Source of the DNA: Haliea sp040221975
GTDB lineage: Bacteria > Pseudomonadota > Gammaproteobacteria > Pseudomonadales > Halieaceae
NCBI GenBank assembly: GCA_040221975.1
Contig: JAVJWR010000017.1
Location: 1-64,000 of the forward strand
Reading direction: 5' to 3'
DNA: 64,000 bases
Shown here: piece by piece, positions 1 to 9,075 of the stretch
How the letters are laid out: every line of letters starts with the position of its first letter
How positions within the stretch are numbered: position 1 is the first letter of the stretch
The notes under the pieces: model-generated
Databases searched by the model: none
Seen by the model: the letters and a program-made list of their open reading frames with translations, nothing else
What the model was told of the DNA's origin: nothing
Made by a program: the position numbers and the translations under genes

Positions 1-1
1 G

Positions 2-256
2 GAGTACAGCTACACCGACGAGGCGTTCCGGGAGGCAGTGAACATTCCCTACCTCGCCACCGAGGACTACGGCCTGTGGGGTGCACGGCTGGCGCTTCGC
101 AGCGCGGACGACCGCTGGGAAGTATCACTCTGGGGCAAGAACCTGGGCGACGAGACCTACCGTCAGCATGCGTTTGACAACGGCATCGGCAATGGCGGCA
201 GCACCTACGGTGCACCCCGGACCTGGGGCGCCACAGTGCGCATCAACAGCCTGTGA
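2..256 (+). CDS. TonB-dependent receptor, C-terminal fragment
   Basis: Open reading frame entering from the left edge in frame 2; only the last 84 codons are inside the window. It shows the typical last strands of a TonB-dependent outer-membrane beta-barrel: a WEVSLWGKNLGDETY block, a T-Y-G-A-P-R-T-W-G motif and a short final strand ending VRINSL. The same ending style (a W-G-V/A-T/S-hydrophobic strand) is seen in the two other large receptors of this window. It would import a scarce substrate through the outer membrane with TonB energy. The next gene starts within the stop codon, suggesting one transcript with the serine hydrolase and beta-propeller genes. The substrate cannot be told from this piece. 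Confidence 0.88.
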   Translation, partial: EYSYTDEAFREAVNIPYLATEDYGLWGARLALRSADDRWEVSLWGKNLGDETYRQHAFDNGIGNGGSTYGAPRTWGATVRINSL

Positions 257-1401
257 CGGCTGGTGGCATGCCCCGGTTCACCGTGACACAGGTTGCACCG
301 GGCTTTGAACCGCTGGCAGAAGCTTTTCAGGCGAATTTCCAGCGCAACGACGACTATCGTGAAGTAGGCGCCGCCTTCTGCCTGCTGCGCCATGGCGAGG
401 TACTCGCCAACCTGGCAGGTGGGGTTACCGCGGTCAGTGGAGAGAACCCCTGGCGGCAGGACACGCTGGTTAACGTCTATTCGACCACCAAAGCTGTGGT
501 CGCCCTGGCGATCGCCATCCTCGTGGAGCGCGGTGTTCTCGACTACGAGGCACCCGTGAACGACTATTGGCGCGACTTCCGCGGTCACGGCAAGGAGAAA
601 TTGACAGTCGCGGAGCTGCTTTCCCATCAGGCGGGACTACCGGGCTTTCAGCAAGCGGTGTCTTTGCAGGATCTCTACGACAGCGAGCGCATGGAGAACC
701 TGCTGGCGCAGCAGGCCCCGATCCACCCGCCGGGTGAAAATACTTGCTACCATCCCATCACCTTTGGTTTTCTCGCCAACGCGCTGGTCCGCCACGCAAC
801 GGGTCGTGACCTGCGCTACTGGGTGGACACTCTGTTCCACCGGGAACTCGGACTCGACGTCTTTATCGGTTGCCCAGGCGCCGAAAGCGGGCGAGTGGCC
901 ACCCTGATTCCGCCCACCGCCGCAGACCCCTCCGACCTGGAAGCAATGTCCGAAGTAGTCCGGTTGGCACTTACCAATCCGGTCATACCGGCAGAGGTCG
1001 CGGCAACGGCAGCGTGGCGCAAGGCCGCGCTGCCCGCTGCGAACGGCCATGCCAGTGCCGCTGGTCTCGCGCACCTGTTCTCGATGCTTACCGATGGCCA
1101 GAGCCTGGACGCGCAGACACTGAAGGCCCTGTTCAAGGTTCGGTCCAGCCGCCAGGACGCGCTGTTGCAAATGCCCATGGCCTGGTGCGCCGGTCTGGTT
1201 CGAAACGACACCGGTCTCTACGGTCCCGTCAAGAACGTTTATGGTCACAGTGGCTGGGGCGGTTCGTTTGTCTGTGTAGACCCTGACAAAGGTCTGTCCT
1301 TTGCCTATGTCTGCAATCGGATGGGTGCCGATCTGGTGGGCGATCCGCGCGCGCGGGCCCTCTGTGAAGCGGTCTATCACTGCGGGGACAATGGCGCATG
1401 A
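253..1401 (+). CDS. Beta-lactamase-fold serine hydrolase (class C / EstB-like)
   Basis: A 382-residue protein of the class C beta-lactamase/penicillin-binding-protein-like esterase family. The nucleophile motif S-T-T-K is at about residues 77-80, a candidate second-motif tyrosine is at 166 in CYHPITFG, and an H-S-G triad stands in for KTG near residue 332. No signal peptide is visible, so the protein is probably cytoplasmic; esterase, amidase or peptidase activity is more likely than antibiotic resistance. The GTG start at 253 overlaps the upstream receptor stop by four bases, which suggests translational coupling. An ATG at 268 (MPRFTVTQ) is an equally plausible start. The stop overlaps the next start as ATGA, so the receptor, this hydrolase and the propeller look co-transcribed. 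The substrate is unknown. Confidence 0.85.
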   Translation: MTAGGMPRFTVTQVAPGFEPLAEAFQANFQRNDDYREVGAAFCLLRHGEVLANLAGGVTAVSGENPWRQDTLVNVYSTTKAVVALAIAILVERGVLDYEAPVNDYWRDFRGHGKEKLTVAELLSHQAGLPGFQQAVSLQDLYDSERMENLLAQQAPIHPPGENTCYHPITFGFLANALVRHATGRDLRYWVDTLFHRELGLDVFIGCPGAESGRVATLIPPTAADPSDLEAMSEVVRLALTNPVIPAEVAATAAWRKAALPAANGHASAAGLAHLFSMLTDGQSLDAQTLKALFKVRSSRQDALLQMPMAWCAGLVRNDTGLYGPVKNVYGHSGWGGSFVCVDPDKGLSFAYVCNRMGADLVGDPRARALCEAVYHCGDNGA

Positions 1402-2864
1402 CGCAGGACAATCCCTGGAACCAGGCCCAGTGGAACAGTATCCACGGCGATAGCCGCAACTCCGATGCTGTGTCCTACCCTACAGCAGCCCGCTATACGC
1501 CCGCATGGCATGGGCTGGCAGGGACCGCTGTGCTGTTCGGTCCCACCATTGACCTCAACGGCAAGCTCTACCTCTGCAGCGGCCGTGGCCGCAACTTCAG
1601 TCATCTGCATGCCATGAACGCCGACGGTGCCATACGCTGGGAGAGCGAACCGTTCACCGATCCAGATCGTATCGGTCCACGCGCCTGCCCCTTTGCTCCC
1701 CTGGTGGATGCAAGCGGTGCCGTGTACCTGGCCGATGACAGAGCATTCTGGTGTCTGGAACAGGACGGCAGCCCCCGCTGGCGCACGGACTTGCAGCAAC
1801 TCGGCATACGTGAGGGGTTTGCCTCGGCAGTATTCTCGGCCAGCGGCCTGGTCGGCGGGGTGTCACTTGATGGGATTGCGGTGTTCCTGGATCGGGCAAG
1901 TGGCAAACCCGCACTGCCAACCCTGACGCTGCCGGCGGGATTACCGCCACCGGCCGCCTCCCTGCCGCCGGGAATCTGGCAGGGCATGATGGACCCTGAC
2001 ACTGCAGCGTTGCTGTTTCCGGGCTTCTTCGGCACCCATTTCCCGGTGACCAACTCTCCCGCTGTGGATCTGTCCAGCGGACGGATCTATATCACCGGCG
2101 CGGGAAACAGTCCTACGCAGACGCGCCTCTACGCGCTGCAGGAAACCGCCGGCAAACTCGCCATCGCCTTTACCCGCGAGTTCGACGGGCGCTGTTCTGT
2201 AACACCGAGCCTTTCTCCTTCCGGGCATCAGGTCTACACAGGCAATCATCGTGGCGAGTTACTGGCGTTTTCCGGCGACAGCGGCAGACCACTCTGGCGC
2301 TATGCGCCCGCAGGTCCCGCGGCGTCACCTACTGTTGGCAGCGACGGCACGGTGTATACGGGGTCGAACACGGTGCCGGGGAGCCCTTCACAACTAAGCG
2401 CGATCAACCCCGAGACCGGTGAGGCACGCTGGTGTCGCGACTATGACGCGCTTGCCAGCGAGTTGCTCCCGGACCGGGCGCCATTGCTCCCCCTGTTTAC
2501 GGACCCGCATCCACACGCGGTTATCAACAGTGTCCAGACCGTGGGCCGGGACCATCTGCTGGTCGTTCTGGCCCTGGGCTATACGTTCACGCCGCCGGGC
2601 GCCGCAGCGCTGACGCAGCCGCATCGGGTGGTTCTCGCCAGCATCAACCCCGCCGATGGTGAATTGAGAGGCTATACCCACCTTCCCGATACCAGCGAAG
2701 CCGGGGTCGTTCTGGCCCGCGACGGAAGCGTGTACATCTGTCACGCCGCGCTTACCAGTTCTGTCTTCTATTATGGGATCAATCCCCTGCTGCCTCCTTC
2801 TCACCGCACGCCTCTGGCCCCGAAAGGCGGCGTTACCGCATTGCAGCCGCAACTCCCCGGGTGA
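1398..2864 (+). CDS. PQQ-like beta-propeller repeat protein
   Basis: A 488-residue protein built of repeated outer-membrane-assembly/quinoprotein-type blades. The recurring pattern is D-x-x-G-x-hydrophobic-Y-hydrophobic followed by L-x-A-x-x-x-x-T/D-G-x-x-x-W, for example LYLCSG with LHAMNADGAIRWE, VYTGNHRGELLAF and VYTGSNTV. The length suits a seven- or eight-bladed propeller. There is no convincing signal peptide, which is unusual because most PQQ-type propellers are periplasmic. I see none of the catalytic features of quinoprotein alcohol dehydrogenases, so it is more likely a binding or scaffold protein or a non-quinone enzyme. ATGA overlap with the hydrolase gene implies coupled translation and a shared function. 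Confidence 0.8.
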   Translation: MTQDNPWNQAQWNSIHGDSRNSDAVSYPTAARYTPAWHGLAGTAVLFGPTIDLNGKLYLCSGRGRNFSHLHAMNADGAIRWESEPFTDPDRIGPRACPFAPLVDASGAVYLADDRAFWCLEQDGSPRWRTDLQQLGIREGFASAVFSASGLVGGVSLDGIAVFLDRASGKPALPTLTLPAGLPPPAASLPPGIWQGMMDPDTAALLFPGFFGTHFPVTNSPAVDLSSGRIYITGAGNSPTQTRLYALQETAGKLAIAFTREFDGRCSVTPSLSPSGHQVYTGNHRGELLAFSGDSGRPLWRYAPAGPAASPTVGSDGTVYTGSNTVPGSPSQLSAINPETGEARWCRDYDALASELLPDRAPLLPLFTDPHPHAVINSVQTVGRDHLLVVLALGYTFTPPGAAALTQPHRVVLASINPADGELRGYTHLPDTSEAGVVLARDGSVYICHAALTSSVFYYGINPLLPPSHRTPLAPKGGVTALQPQLPG

Positions 2865-2996
2865 CAGACATGAGTAAAAGCCCATCGAGCTTCGCGACCA
2901 GCATCACTCCAGCAGAACCTTGACCCTGGCAAGCACCTCGGCGAACACTGCCGCATCCAGAAGATGACGGGGCAGCAGCTGATAAATCCACGATTG

Positions 2997-5900
2997 TCAG
3001 CAATCCCGGCTCGCCGCCCCGAACCATTCCAGCAGGTATGCCGCCAGCGAGCGACAGGCGATGAGTAGAACCTCATCCGCCTCTGCCAGCAGCAGCACCG
3101 GCACCCCGGCGAACCGGGTCACCGCGCATTGCTGGTTGCCAAACTGCCGCGGATGCAGGTCCAGCGTTGTGCCGCGGGCGAGGACATCGCGCACCCGCGC
3201 GCCGCCCAGCCTCAGCGTCACCCGGCTATCGGTGACCTCAGTTGCGAGCGCCAGCAATTCCCCGGTATCGGCTCGCAACGCCGCCAGTTCCGTGGCGCCG
3301 GCGCCGGCCGACACCGCTACCAGCCAGTCGCCGGGCGCGCACCACAGCCAGCGCCGGCTGCCTTGCCGGTGCGCGATACCCGGACCCGGCAGCGCCGTGT
3401 TCAAATGCGTCGCCAGCGCCTGGACCTGGCCCTCGCTGCGGTGAAAGACTTGCAGGCGAATCAGTTCAAGGCCCGCTTCTTCCCGCAGGCGGAATGCAGA
3501 CCTGGCAATGCCACTGTCGCCAGCCACGGGGCTGCGAGCCGTCAGGACAGGCGGTAGGGCGCCGAGCTGAGGTGTGGCCGTCCGTGATGCGCCAGTTACT
3601 GGTACAGCGCCATCGGCCTGCAGGCGCGCGCCCTCCGGATCAAGCTGGCAGGGCGTCACCAGCCGCGCCGGCTGGGTCTTGCCCTCGTAGTACACCGCTA
3701 CCGTCTCGCCCAGCCGTGCGCGGGCGCCGGCGACAATCCCCAGGGCCACGGTGCGGCCCAGGGTCGGGCTGAAGCAGACCGAGGTGACGTAGCCCGCGCT
3801 GCCCCCGCCATCCCCGGCAAGCACATGGGCACCGCTGACGGTGGTCGAGGTCTCGTCCAGCAGTGCAATACCCGTGAACTGCAGGCGCTGCGGATCCTGC
3901 CCCACCTCCAGCGTCAGGGAGCGGCGACCGATAAAGTCGCCGGGCTTTTTCCCGATCGCGTGACTCCACCCGAGATCCTGGGGCATGGTATTGCCGTCGG
4001 TGTCGGAGCCCACGTGGAGATAGCCCTTCTCGGTGCGCAGCACCATCAGGGCCTCAATGCCAAAGGGCGTGATGTCCTGCGGCGCACCCGCCGTCATCAG
4101 TGCCTCCCACAGGGACTGGCCGCAGGCCGCCGGGACGCTGATTTCGAAAGACACCTCACCGGTAAAGCTGGCGCGCAGGATACGGACGGGCACGCCGCAG
4201 AGGCTGCCGCTGCGGAACTGCATGTGGGCAAAGGCGTCGCGACTCGGGTCGATGTCGCCGGGCAGCTGTGCCAGCACCGCGCGGGCCCTGGGCCCGCTGA
4301 GCATGAGCGTAGCCCACTGGGTGGTGACGTCGGTGACCAGCACTCGCAGCGCCAGCCACTCGCACTGCAGCCACTCCTCCAGGGCGCGGTGCACGGCACT
4401 GGCGCCGCCGCTGGTGGTATGCAGCAGGAAGTGGTCCTCCGCCAGGCACACCACCACGCCGTCGTCCACGACGATGCCGCGCTCGTTCAGCATCAGGCCG
4501 TAGCGGGCCGCGCCCGGTTTCAGGTTCGTTAGATTGTTCACGTACACACGGTTCAGGAACTCCCGGGCATCGGGACCATGCACCTCCAGCTTGCCCAGTG
4601 GCGAGTAATCGAGCAGGCCCACGGCATTGCGCACCGCCAGCACTTCCCGGGCAATGGCCTGAGCTTCACTCTCCCCCGCTCGCGGGTAGTATTCGGGGCG
4701 CTGCCAGCCGCCCATGTCTGCCATCTGTGCACCCAGCGCGACCTGACAAACATGCGCGGGCAGGCGCTGGAAGGGCTGGTACAGGGTGCCCAGCTCGATA
4801 CCGGCCCAGGCGCCAATGGTCGCGGGATGCCAGGGCGGCCGGAAGCGGGTGGTGCCGACCTCGGGAATGCTGCGCCCGGTGGCCAGTGCCAGGATACCCA
4901 GGCCGTTGACGTTGCTGGTCTTGCCCTGGTCGATCGCCATGCCGTTGGTGGTGTAGCGCTTGACGTGCTCCACCGAGACATAGTTCTCACGCGCCGCCAG
5001 CTGGATGTCGGCGGCGGTGACATCGTACTGGAAGTCCACCCACTGGCAGTCGGCGGACACGCCGGAGGTGAGCCAGTAGGCCTGGGTGTGCAGGGGCTGG
5101 GGGAAATCGCCATTGGCGCGCCCGACCGCCGTTACCGCCTGGCTCGCGGTACCGGGCACGAAACAGCTGTCCTCCTCGCGCCATTTGAGCTGGCCGCCGG
5201 ACTGGGAGTACAGATGCAGGGTCGGGCTCCAGCCGCCGGACATCGCCAGCAGGTCGCAGTCCAGGGTTTCCCGCGGCCCCTGCAGACCGTCGCCACCCTC
5301 AGTCAGGCGCCGGATCACCAGCTGCCGCAGGCCCCGCCGGCCGCGGGTATGCACCACGCTGTAGCCCAGCCGATCCACGATCCCCGCCACCGTGGCCCGC
5401 CGCAGCAGTTCCGGCGCCACCCGGGGGCGCACATCGACGATGACTGCGACCCGCAGGCCGTGCTCCGCCAGCTCCAGCGCGGTGTGCCAGGCGGAGTCGT
5501 TGTTGCAGAAGAACACGATGCGCTCGCCCAGGGTCAGGCCATAGCGGTGGCTGTACTCGCGCACCGCGCCGGCGAGCATGATGCCGGGGCGGTCGTTGTG
5601 GGGAAACACCAGCGGTCGCTCCAGGGCGCCGGTGGCCAGCACCACGCGCCCGGCAAAGATGCGCCAGGAGATCTCTCGCGGCGCGACGGGATCCGCCTGT
5701 GGACCGAGCGCAGTGCCGATCCGCTGCAGAGCAGCCAGCAGGTTGTGATCGTGGTAAGCGTTGACCGACGTCCGGGGCATCAGGGTCAGGTTCGGGCACC
5801 GGGCGATGCGCTCCAGCCTGCTGGCCAGCCAGGCCCGGTCCGCCGGGTCCGGGCTCGCCAGCAGGCTGCCGCCGGGTTCCTCCTGCTCGTCCAGCAGCAG

Positions 5901-6479
5901 CACCCGGCAGTCGGGATCCTGCGCCGCCGCCAGTGCCGCCTCCAGCCCCGAACGGCCGGCGCCCACGACCACCACCTCGGCGTGCAGGGTCTGCTTGAGG
6001 TAGTACTGCGGATCCGCCGCTGTCGGCGCCTCCCCCAGCCCCGCCAGCCGCCGTACCAGGCCTTCCCAGTACTTCCAGTTGGGCCAGATGAAGGTCTTGT
6101 AGTAGAAGCCCGCCGGCAGCACTTTTTTCAACAGGCCCAGCGCTGCCAACAGATCCCAGGCCGGCGACGGCCAGGCATTCTGGCCCTTCGCCACCAGGCC
6201 CTCGTACAGTGGGGTCAGCGTGGCCCTTGCGTTCGGCTCGGACCAGGCACCGTGCTCAAGTTGTACCAGCGCATTGGCGTCCTCCCTGCCGGCGGCGAAG
6301 ACACCGCGGGGACGGTGCAGTTTGAAACTACGCCCGACAATGCTGACGCCATTGGCAAGCAGCGCCGAGGCGAGGGTGTCCCCGCTGTAGCCGCGGTAGG
6401 TCTCGCCCTCGAACCGGAAGGTCAGCGGCTGCCCGGTATCCACCCGGGCGTGGGGCAGGCGCTGGGGGCCGCGCTTCAC
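2997..6479 (-). CDS. soxAG: Sarcosine oxidase alpha-gamma fusion protein
   Basis: The 1160-residue product matches tetrameric sarcosine oxidase subunit alpha through roughly residue 950. In order it has an N-terminal ferredoxin-like segment (FEGETYRGYSGDTLASALL), a nucleotide-binding motif VVVGAGRSG near residue 171, a long FAD/NAD oxidoreductase part and a folate-binding aminomethyltransferase-like domain (about 590-940). After a Pro/Ala-rich linker, residues from about 980 to the end look like subunit gamma, normally a separate protein of about 200 residues. The complex demethylates sarcosine to glycine, passing the methyl carbon to tetrahydrofolate and making H2O2. It is the last gene of the minus-strand operon and overlaps soxD by four bases (ATGA). 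The fused arrangement is the odd feature. Confidence 0.93.
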   Translation of the reverse strand: MKRGPQRLPHARVDTGQPLTFRFEGETYRGYSGDTLASALLANGVSIVGRSFKLHRPRGVFAAGREDANALVQLEHGAWSEPNARATLTPLYEGLVAKGQNAWPSPAWDLLAALGLLKKVLPAGFYYKTFIWPNWKYWEGLVRRLAGLGEAPTAADPQYYLKQTLHAEVVVVGAGRSGLEAALAAAQDPDCRVLLLDEQEEPGGSLLASPDPADRAWLASRLERIARCPNLTLMPRTSVNAYHDHNLLAALQRIGTALGPQADPVAPREISWRIFAGRVVLATGALERPLVFPHNDRPGIMLAGAVREYSHRYGLTLGERIVFFCNNDSAWHTALELAEHGLRVAVIVDVRPRVAPELLRRATVAGIVDRLGYSVVHTRGRRGLRQLVIRRLTEGGDGLQGPRETLDCDLLAMSGGWSPTLHLYSQSGGQLKWREEDSCFVPGTASQAVTAVGRANGDFPQPLHTQAYWLTSGVSADCQWVDFQYDVTAADIQLAARENYVSVEHVKRYTTNGMAIDQGKTSNVNGLGILALATGRSIPEVGTTRFRPPWHPATIGAWAGIELGTLYQPFQRLPAHVCQVALGAQMADMGGWQRPEYYPRAGESEAQAIAREVLAVRNAVGLLDYSPLGKLEVHGPDAREFLNRVYVNNLTNLKPGAARYGLMLNERGIVVDDGVVVCLAEDHFLLHTTSGGASAVHRALEEWLQCEWLALRVLVTDVTTQWATLMLSGPRARAVLAQLPGDIDPSRDAFAHMQFRSGSLCGVPVRILRASFTGEVSFEISVPAACGQSLWEALMTAGAPQDITPFGIEALMVLRTEKGYLHVGSDTDGNTMPQDLGWSHAIGKKPGDFIGRRSLTLEVGQDPQRLQFTGIALLDETSTTVSGAHVLAGDGGGSAGYVTSVCFSPTLGRTVALGIVAGARARLGETVAVYYEGKTQPARLVTPCQLDPEGARLQADGAVPVTGASRTATPQLGALPPVLTARSPVAGDSGIARSAFRLREEAGLELIRLQVFHRSEGQVQALATHLNTALPGPGIAHRQGSRRWLWCAPGDWLVAVSAGAGATELAALRADTGELLALATEVTDSRVTLRLGGARVRDVLARGTTLDLHPRQFGNQQCAVTRFAGVPVLLLAEADEVLLIACRSLAAYLLEWFGAASRDC

Positions 6480-6772
6480 GCCTCACCCCCGCTGGTGTCC
6501 GGCAATTCAGGTTTGGGGGCAGTCATGGGGTAGACGGCGAGCAACTCGTGGCTCACCGTGTCCCGCACCACATTGAACCACTGGCCGCAGCCGAAGCGGT
6601 GCAGCCAGCGCTCGTGATGCAGGCCCTTGGGATTATCACGTTGATAGAGATACGCGGCCCACTCGTCATCACTGGCGACCGACGGATCCGGCCGCGCGAT
6701 ATGGGACTGGCCGCCGCAAACGAACTCGTCTTCGCTGCGACTGCCGCACCAGGGGCATTCAATGCGCATCAT
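6476..6772 (-). CDS. soxD: Sarcosine oxidase subunit delta
   Basis: A 98-residue protein with the CPWCG zinc-binding motif near the N terminus, a CGG triplet and a downstream FGCGQWFNVVRDT block. This is the signature of sarcosine oxidase delta, which carries the structural zinc of the alpha-beta-gamma-delta heterotetramer. Length is as expected for the family. It sits between soxB and the soxA-G fusion in the standard B-D-A order, 12 bases after the soxB stop and overlapping the soxA-G start by four bases. The methionine at 6772 (MMRIECPWCG) is taken as the start because it places the zinc motif at the usual distance. Confidence 0.93.
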   Translation of the reverse strand: MMRIECPWCGSRSEDEFVCGGQSHIARPDPSVASDDEWAAYLYQRDNPKGLHHERWLHRFGCGQWFNVVRDTVSHELLAVYPMTAPKPELPDTSGGEA

Positions 6773-6784
6773 GGCGCTGTCATC

Positions 6785-8035
6785 CTAGTGCGCCACACCG
6801 GCCGCGGCGCCTTCATCGATCAGCCGGCCGCGGGCGAAGCGGTCCAGCGAGAAGGGTTCCACCAGCGGGTGCGGGGCGTCGTGGGCAATGGTGTGGGCCA
6901 GGGTCTCGCCGCCAGCGGGAATGGCCTTGTAGCCGCCGGTACCCCAGCCGGTGCTGATGTAAAAGCCGGTAACCGGCGTCTTCGACACGATGGGGCTGGC
7001 ATCCGGGGCAATATCGACGATGCCGCCCCACTGCCGCATCAGCTTCATCCTGCTGAGCATCGGGTACAGCTCCACCGCCGCGTTCAGTACCGCTTCCGTC
7101 GACTGCAGGCTGCCGCGCTGGCCGTAGGAGGGATGGGTATCTGCGCCGCCACCGATGACGATCTCGCCGCGATCCGACTGGGAAATGTAGCAGTGCACCA
7201 TGGGCGACATGACCACGTGGTCCAGGCAGGGCTTGACCGGCTCGCTCACCATCGCCTGCAGGGTCTGACTGACGATCGGCAGCTTGACCCCCGCCAGCGC
7301 CGCAACCACGGTGCTGTGCCCCGCCACGGCCATCCCCAGTTTGTCAGTGCGTACTGTGCCGAGGCTGGTCTTCACCCCGCGCACACGGCCGTCACTCACC
7401 TCGATGCCGGTCACCTCGCAGTTCTGGATAATATCCACCCCCAGGTTGCTGGCTGCGCGGGCATAGCCCCAGGCCACCGCATCGTGGCGGGAGATACCGC
7501 CGCGGCGCTGGATAAAACCGCCATGTACGGGATAGCGGGCGCCGGCGCTCATGTTCAGCAGTGGCACCATGGCGGCGATCTGCTCCCGGCTCAGCACCTC
7601 GGAGTCCACCCCCTGCACCTGGATCGCGGTCGCCCAGCGGCGGAAGATCTCCAGCTCGTGGCGGCTGCAGGCCAGATTGATAATGCCAATCTGGCTCAGC
7701 ATGATATTGAAATTGAGCTCGCGCCCGAGGGTCTCGTAGCGTTTCAGGGAGTGCTCGTAGAAACGGGTGCTCTCGGGATAAAAGTAGTTGGAGCGGCTGA
7801 CCGCTGTATTGCGGCCGGTGTTGCCACCGCCCAGCCAACCCTTCTCCAGCACCGCGACATTGCTGATGCCGTGGACCTTCGCCAGGTAGTACGCCGTCGC
7901 CAGACCGTGGCCGCCGCCACCAATGATCACCACATCGTATTGCGGCTTCAGCTCCGGGCTGCGCCAGGCCTGCTGCCAGTGGCGATGACCGCCGAGGGCG
8001 TGTTTCAGCAGGGAAAAGGCGGAGTAGCGTTCCAC
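6785..8035 (-). CDS. soxB: Sarcosine oxidase subunit beta
   Basis: A 416-residue FAD-dependent amine oxidoreductase (DAO family). It has the dinucleotide-binding motif VVIIGGGGHGLATAYYLA near residue 35, the LEKGWLGGGNTGRN stretch that in this family precedes the covalent-flavin histidine region, and a C-terminal GWGTGGYKAIPAGG block. Beta carries the covalent FMN and the noncovalent FAD that oxidises sarcosine in the tetrameric enzyme. The length equals the usual 405-420 residues. The gene begins eight bases after the purU stop and is followed by soxD, so purU and the sox genes are almost certainly one transcript. Confidence 0.95.
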   Translation of the reverse strand: MERYSAFSLLKHALGGHRHWQQAWRSPELKPQYDVVIIGGGGHGLATAYYLAKVHGISNVAVLEKGWLGGGNTGRNTAVSRSNYFYPESTRFYEHSLKRYETLGRELNFNIMLSQIGIINLACSRHELEIFRRWATAIQVQGVDSEVLSREQIAAMVPLLNMSAGARYPVHGGFIQRRGGISRHDAVAWGYARAASNLGVDIIQNCEVTGIEVSDGRVRGVKTSLGTVRTDKLGMAVAGHSTVVAALAGVKLPIVSQTLQAMVSEPVKPCLDHVVMSPMVHCYISQSDRGEIVIGGGADTHPSYGQRGSLQSTEAVLNAAVELYPMLSRMKLMRQWGGIVDIAPDASPIVSKTPVTGFYISTGWGTGGYKAIPAGGETLAHTIAHDAPHPLVEPFSLDRFARGRLIDEGAAAGVAH

Positions 8036-8043
8036 GGGGGCGC

Positions 8044-8916
8044 CTAGAGGATGACCGTGCGCTGGCCATTCAACTGCACCCGCTCCTCGCAGTGCAGACG
8101 CACCGCCTGGGACAGGGCGGTGGCTTCCGTATCGTGACCGAGGTGGATCATCTGCTCCACCGACACCTGATGGTCAATCGCCTTCACTTCCTGGGCGATG
8201 ATCGGGCCCTCGTCGAGGTCGGAGGTAACGTAGTGGGCGGTGGCCCCGATCACCTTGACCCCGCGGTCATAGGCCTGATGGTAGGGTTTGGCGCCTTTGA
8301 AGCCCGGCAGGAAGGAGTGGTGGATGTTGATCGCCCTTCCCTCCAGCTGCCGGCACAGGTCATCCGAGAGTATCTGCATATAGCGCGCCAGTACCAGCAG
8401 GTCCACCTGCTGCTCGCGGATCAGCGCCAGCAGTTGTGCCTCTTGCTGTGGCTTGGTTGCCGGGGTAACCGGCAGGTAATGGTAGGGCAAGCCATACCAT
8501 TCCACCTGGCTGCGGCAGTCCTCGTGGTTGCTGACCACGCCGACAATTTCCGCCGGCAATGCGCCCGACCGCCACTTGGTCAGCAGCGCCACCAAACAGT
8601 GGTCGTAGCGCGACACCGCCAGCAGCACCCGCGGCAGCTGGTCGGCGGGGCGCAGGCGGTAGCGCATGTTCATCTCGCTTGCGAGCTCGGCAAAACGCTC
8701 GCTGAACTCTTCAAAGGAGACCGTCATCGCCCGATCGTCAAATACGCAACGCAGATGGAAGGTCGCGGTGACCGGGTCGCTGTAGTTGGAAATCTCGGTG
8801 ATGAAGGCGCCTACCTGCAGGAACAGCTGCGAGTAATTCGCGACCACGCCGAGGCGGTCGGGGCACTGGAAGGACAGGATGTAGGCGCGAGGCGTGCCGG
8901 AGTCTGATGTGGTCAT
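8044..8916 (-). CDS. purU: Formyltetrahydrofolate deformylase
   Basis: Hydrolyses 10-formyl-THF to formate and THF. An N-terminal ACT domain (YILSFQCPDRLGVVANYSQ) is followed by a formyltransferase-fold domain with the NIHHSFLPGFKGAKPYHQA catalytic stretch and TSDLDEGPII. I start at the ATG at 8916 (MTTSDSG), giving 290 residues, the usual length; the frame is open further upstream but that extension is not conserved in character. Together with sarcosine oxidase it disposes of the one-carbon units released on folate, regenerating free THF. In this operon it precedes soxB rather than following soxG, the more common position. Confidence 0.94.
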   Translation of the reverse strand: MTTSDSGTPRAYILSFQCPDRLGVVANYSQLFLQVGAFITEISNYSDPVTATFHLRCVFDDRAMTVSFEEFSERFAELASEMNMRYRLRPADQLPRVLLAVSRYDHCLVALLTKWRSGALPAEIVGVVSNHEDCRSQVEWYGLPYHYLPVTPATKPQQEAQLLALIREQQVDLLVLARYMQILSDDLCRQLEGRAINIHHSFLPGFKGAKPYHQAYDRGVKVIGATAHYVTSDLDEGPIIAQEVKAIDHQVSVEQMIHLGHDTEATALSQAVRLHCEERVQLNGQRTVIL

Positions 8917-9075
8917 TGTTGGGCCATGGCTGCGAGGATTACGGCGAGGGTCCTGCCCTGCCGGCGCCAGCAGCGGGTCCGGCAACCGGGCCGCTGGTCT
9001 GGCAATACTGGGGGAATACTAAAGCATGACGCCGGCGCATTACAGCACCGGCGCTATTATCGCTGCAGGAACGGG

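Noticed and set aside
1398..2864. Quinoprotein alcohol dehydrogenase
   Set aside because: Only propeller repeats are visible; no disulfide-ring, calcium-site or cytochrome features of those enzymes, and no signal peptide.
2997..2999. The UGA after the sarcosine oxidase fusion as a selenocysteine codon
   Set aside because: The protein already ends where gamma subunits end, no selenocysteine insertion element was seen, and the extension has no family support.
4578..6533. 651-codon open frame on the plus strand opposite the sarcosine oxidase alpha-gamma gene
   Set aside because: Low-complexity Gln/His/Gly/Arg-rich translation typical of the antisense frame of a GC-rich gene; no family pattern.
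6548..8047. 499-codon plus-strand frame opposite soxB and soxD
   Set aside because: Antisense shadow; His/Gln/Gly-rich with no domain pattern, while the opposite strand is clearly SoxB and SoxD.
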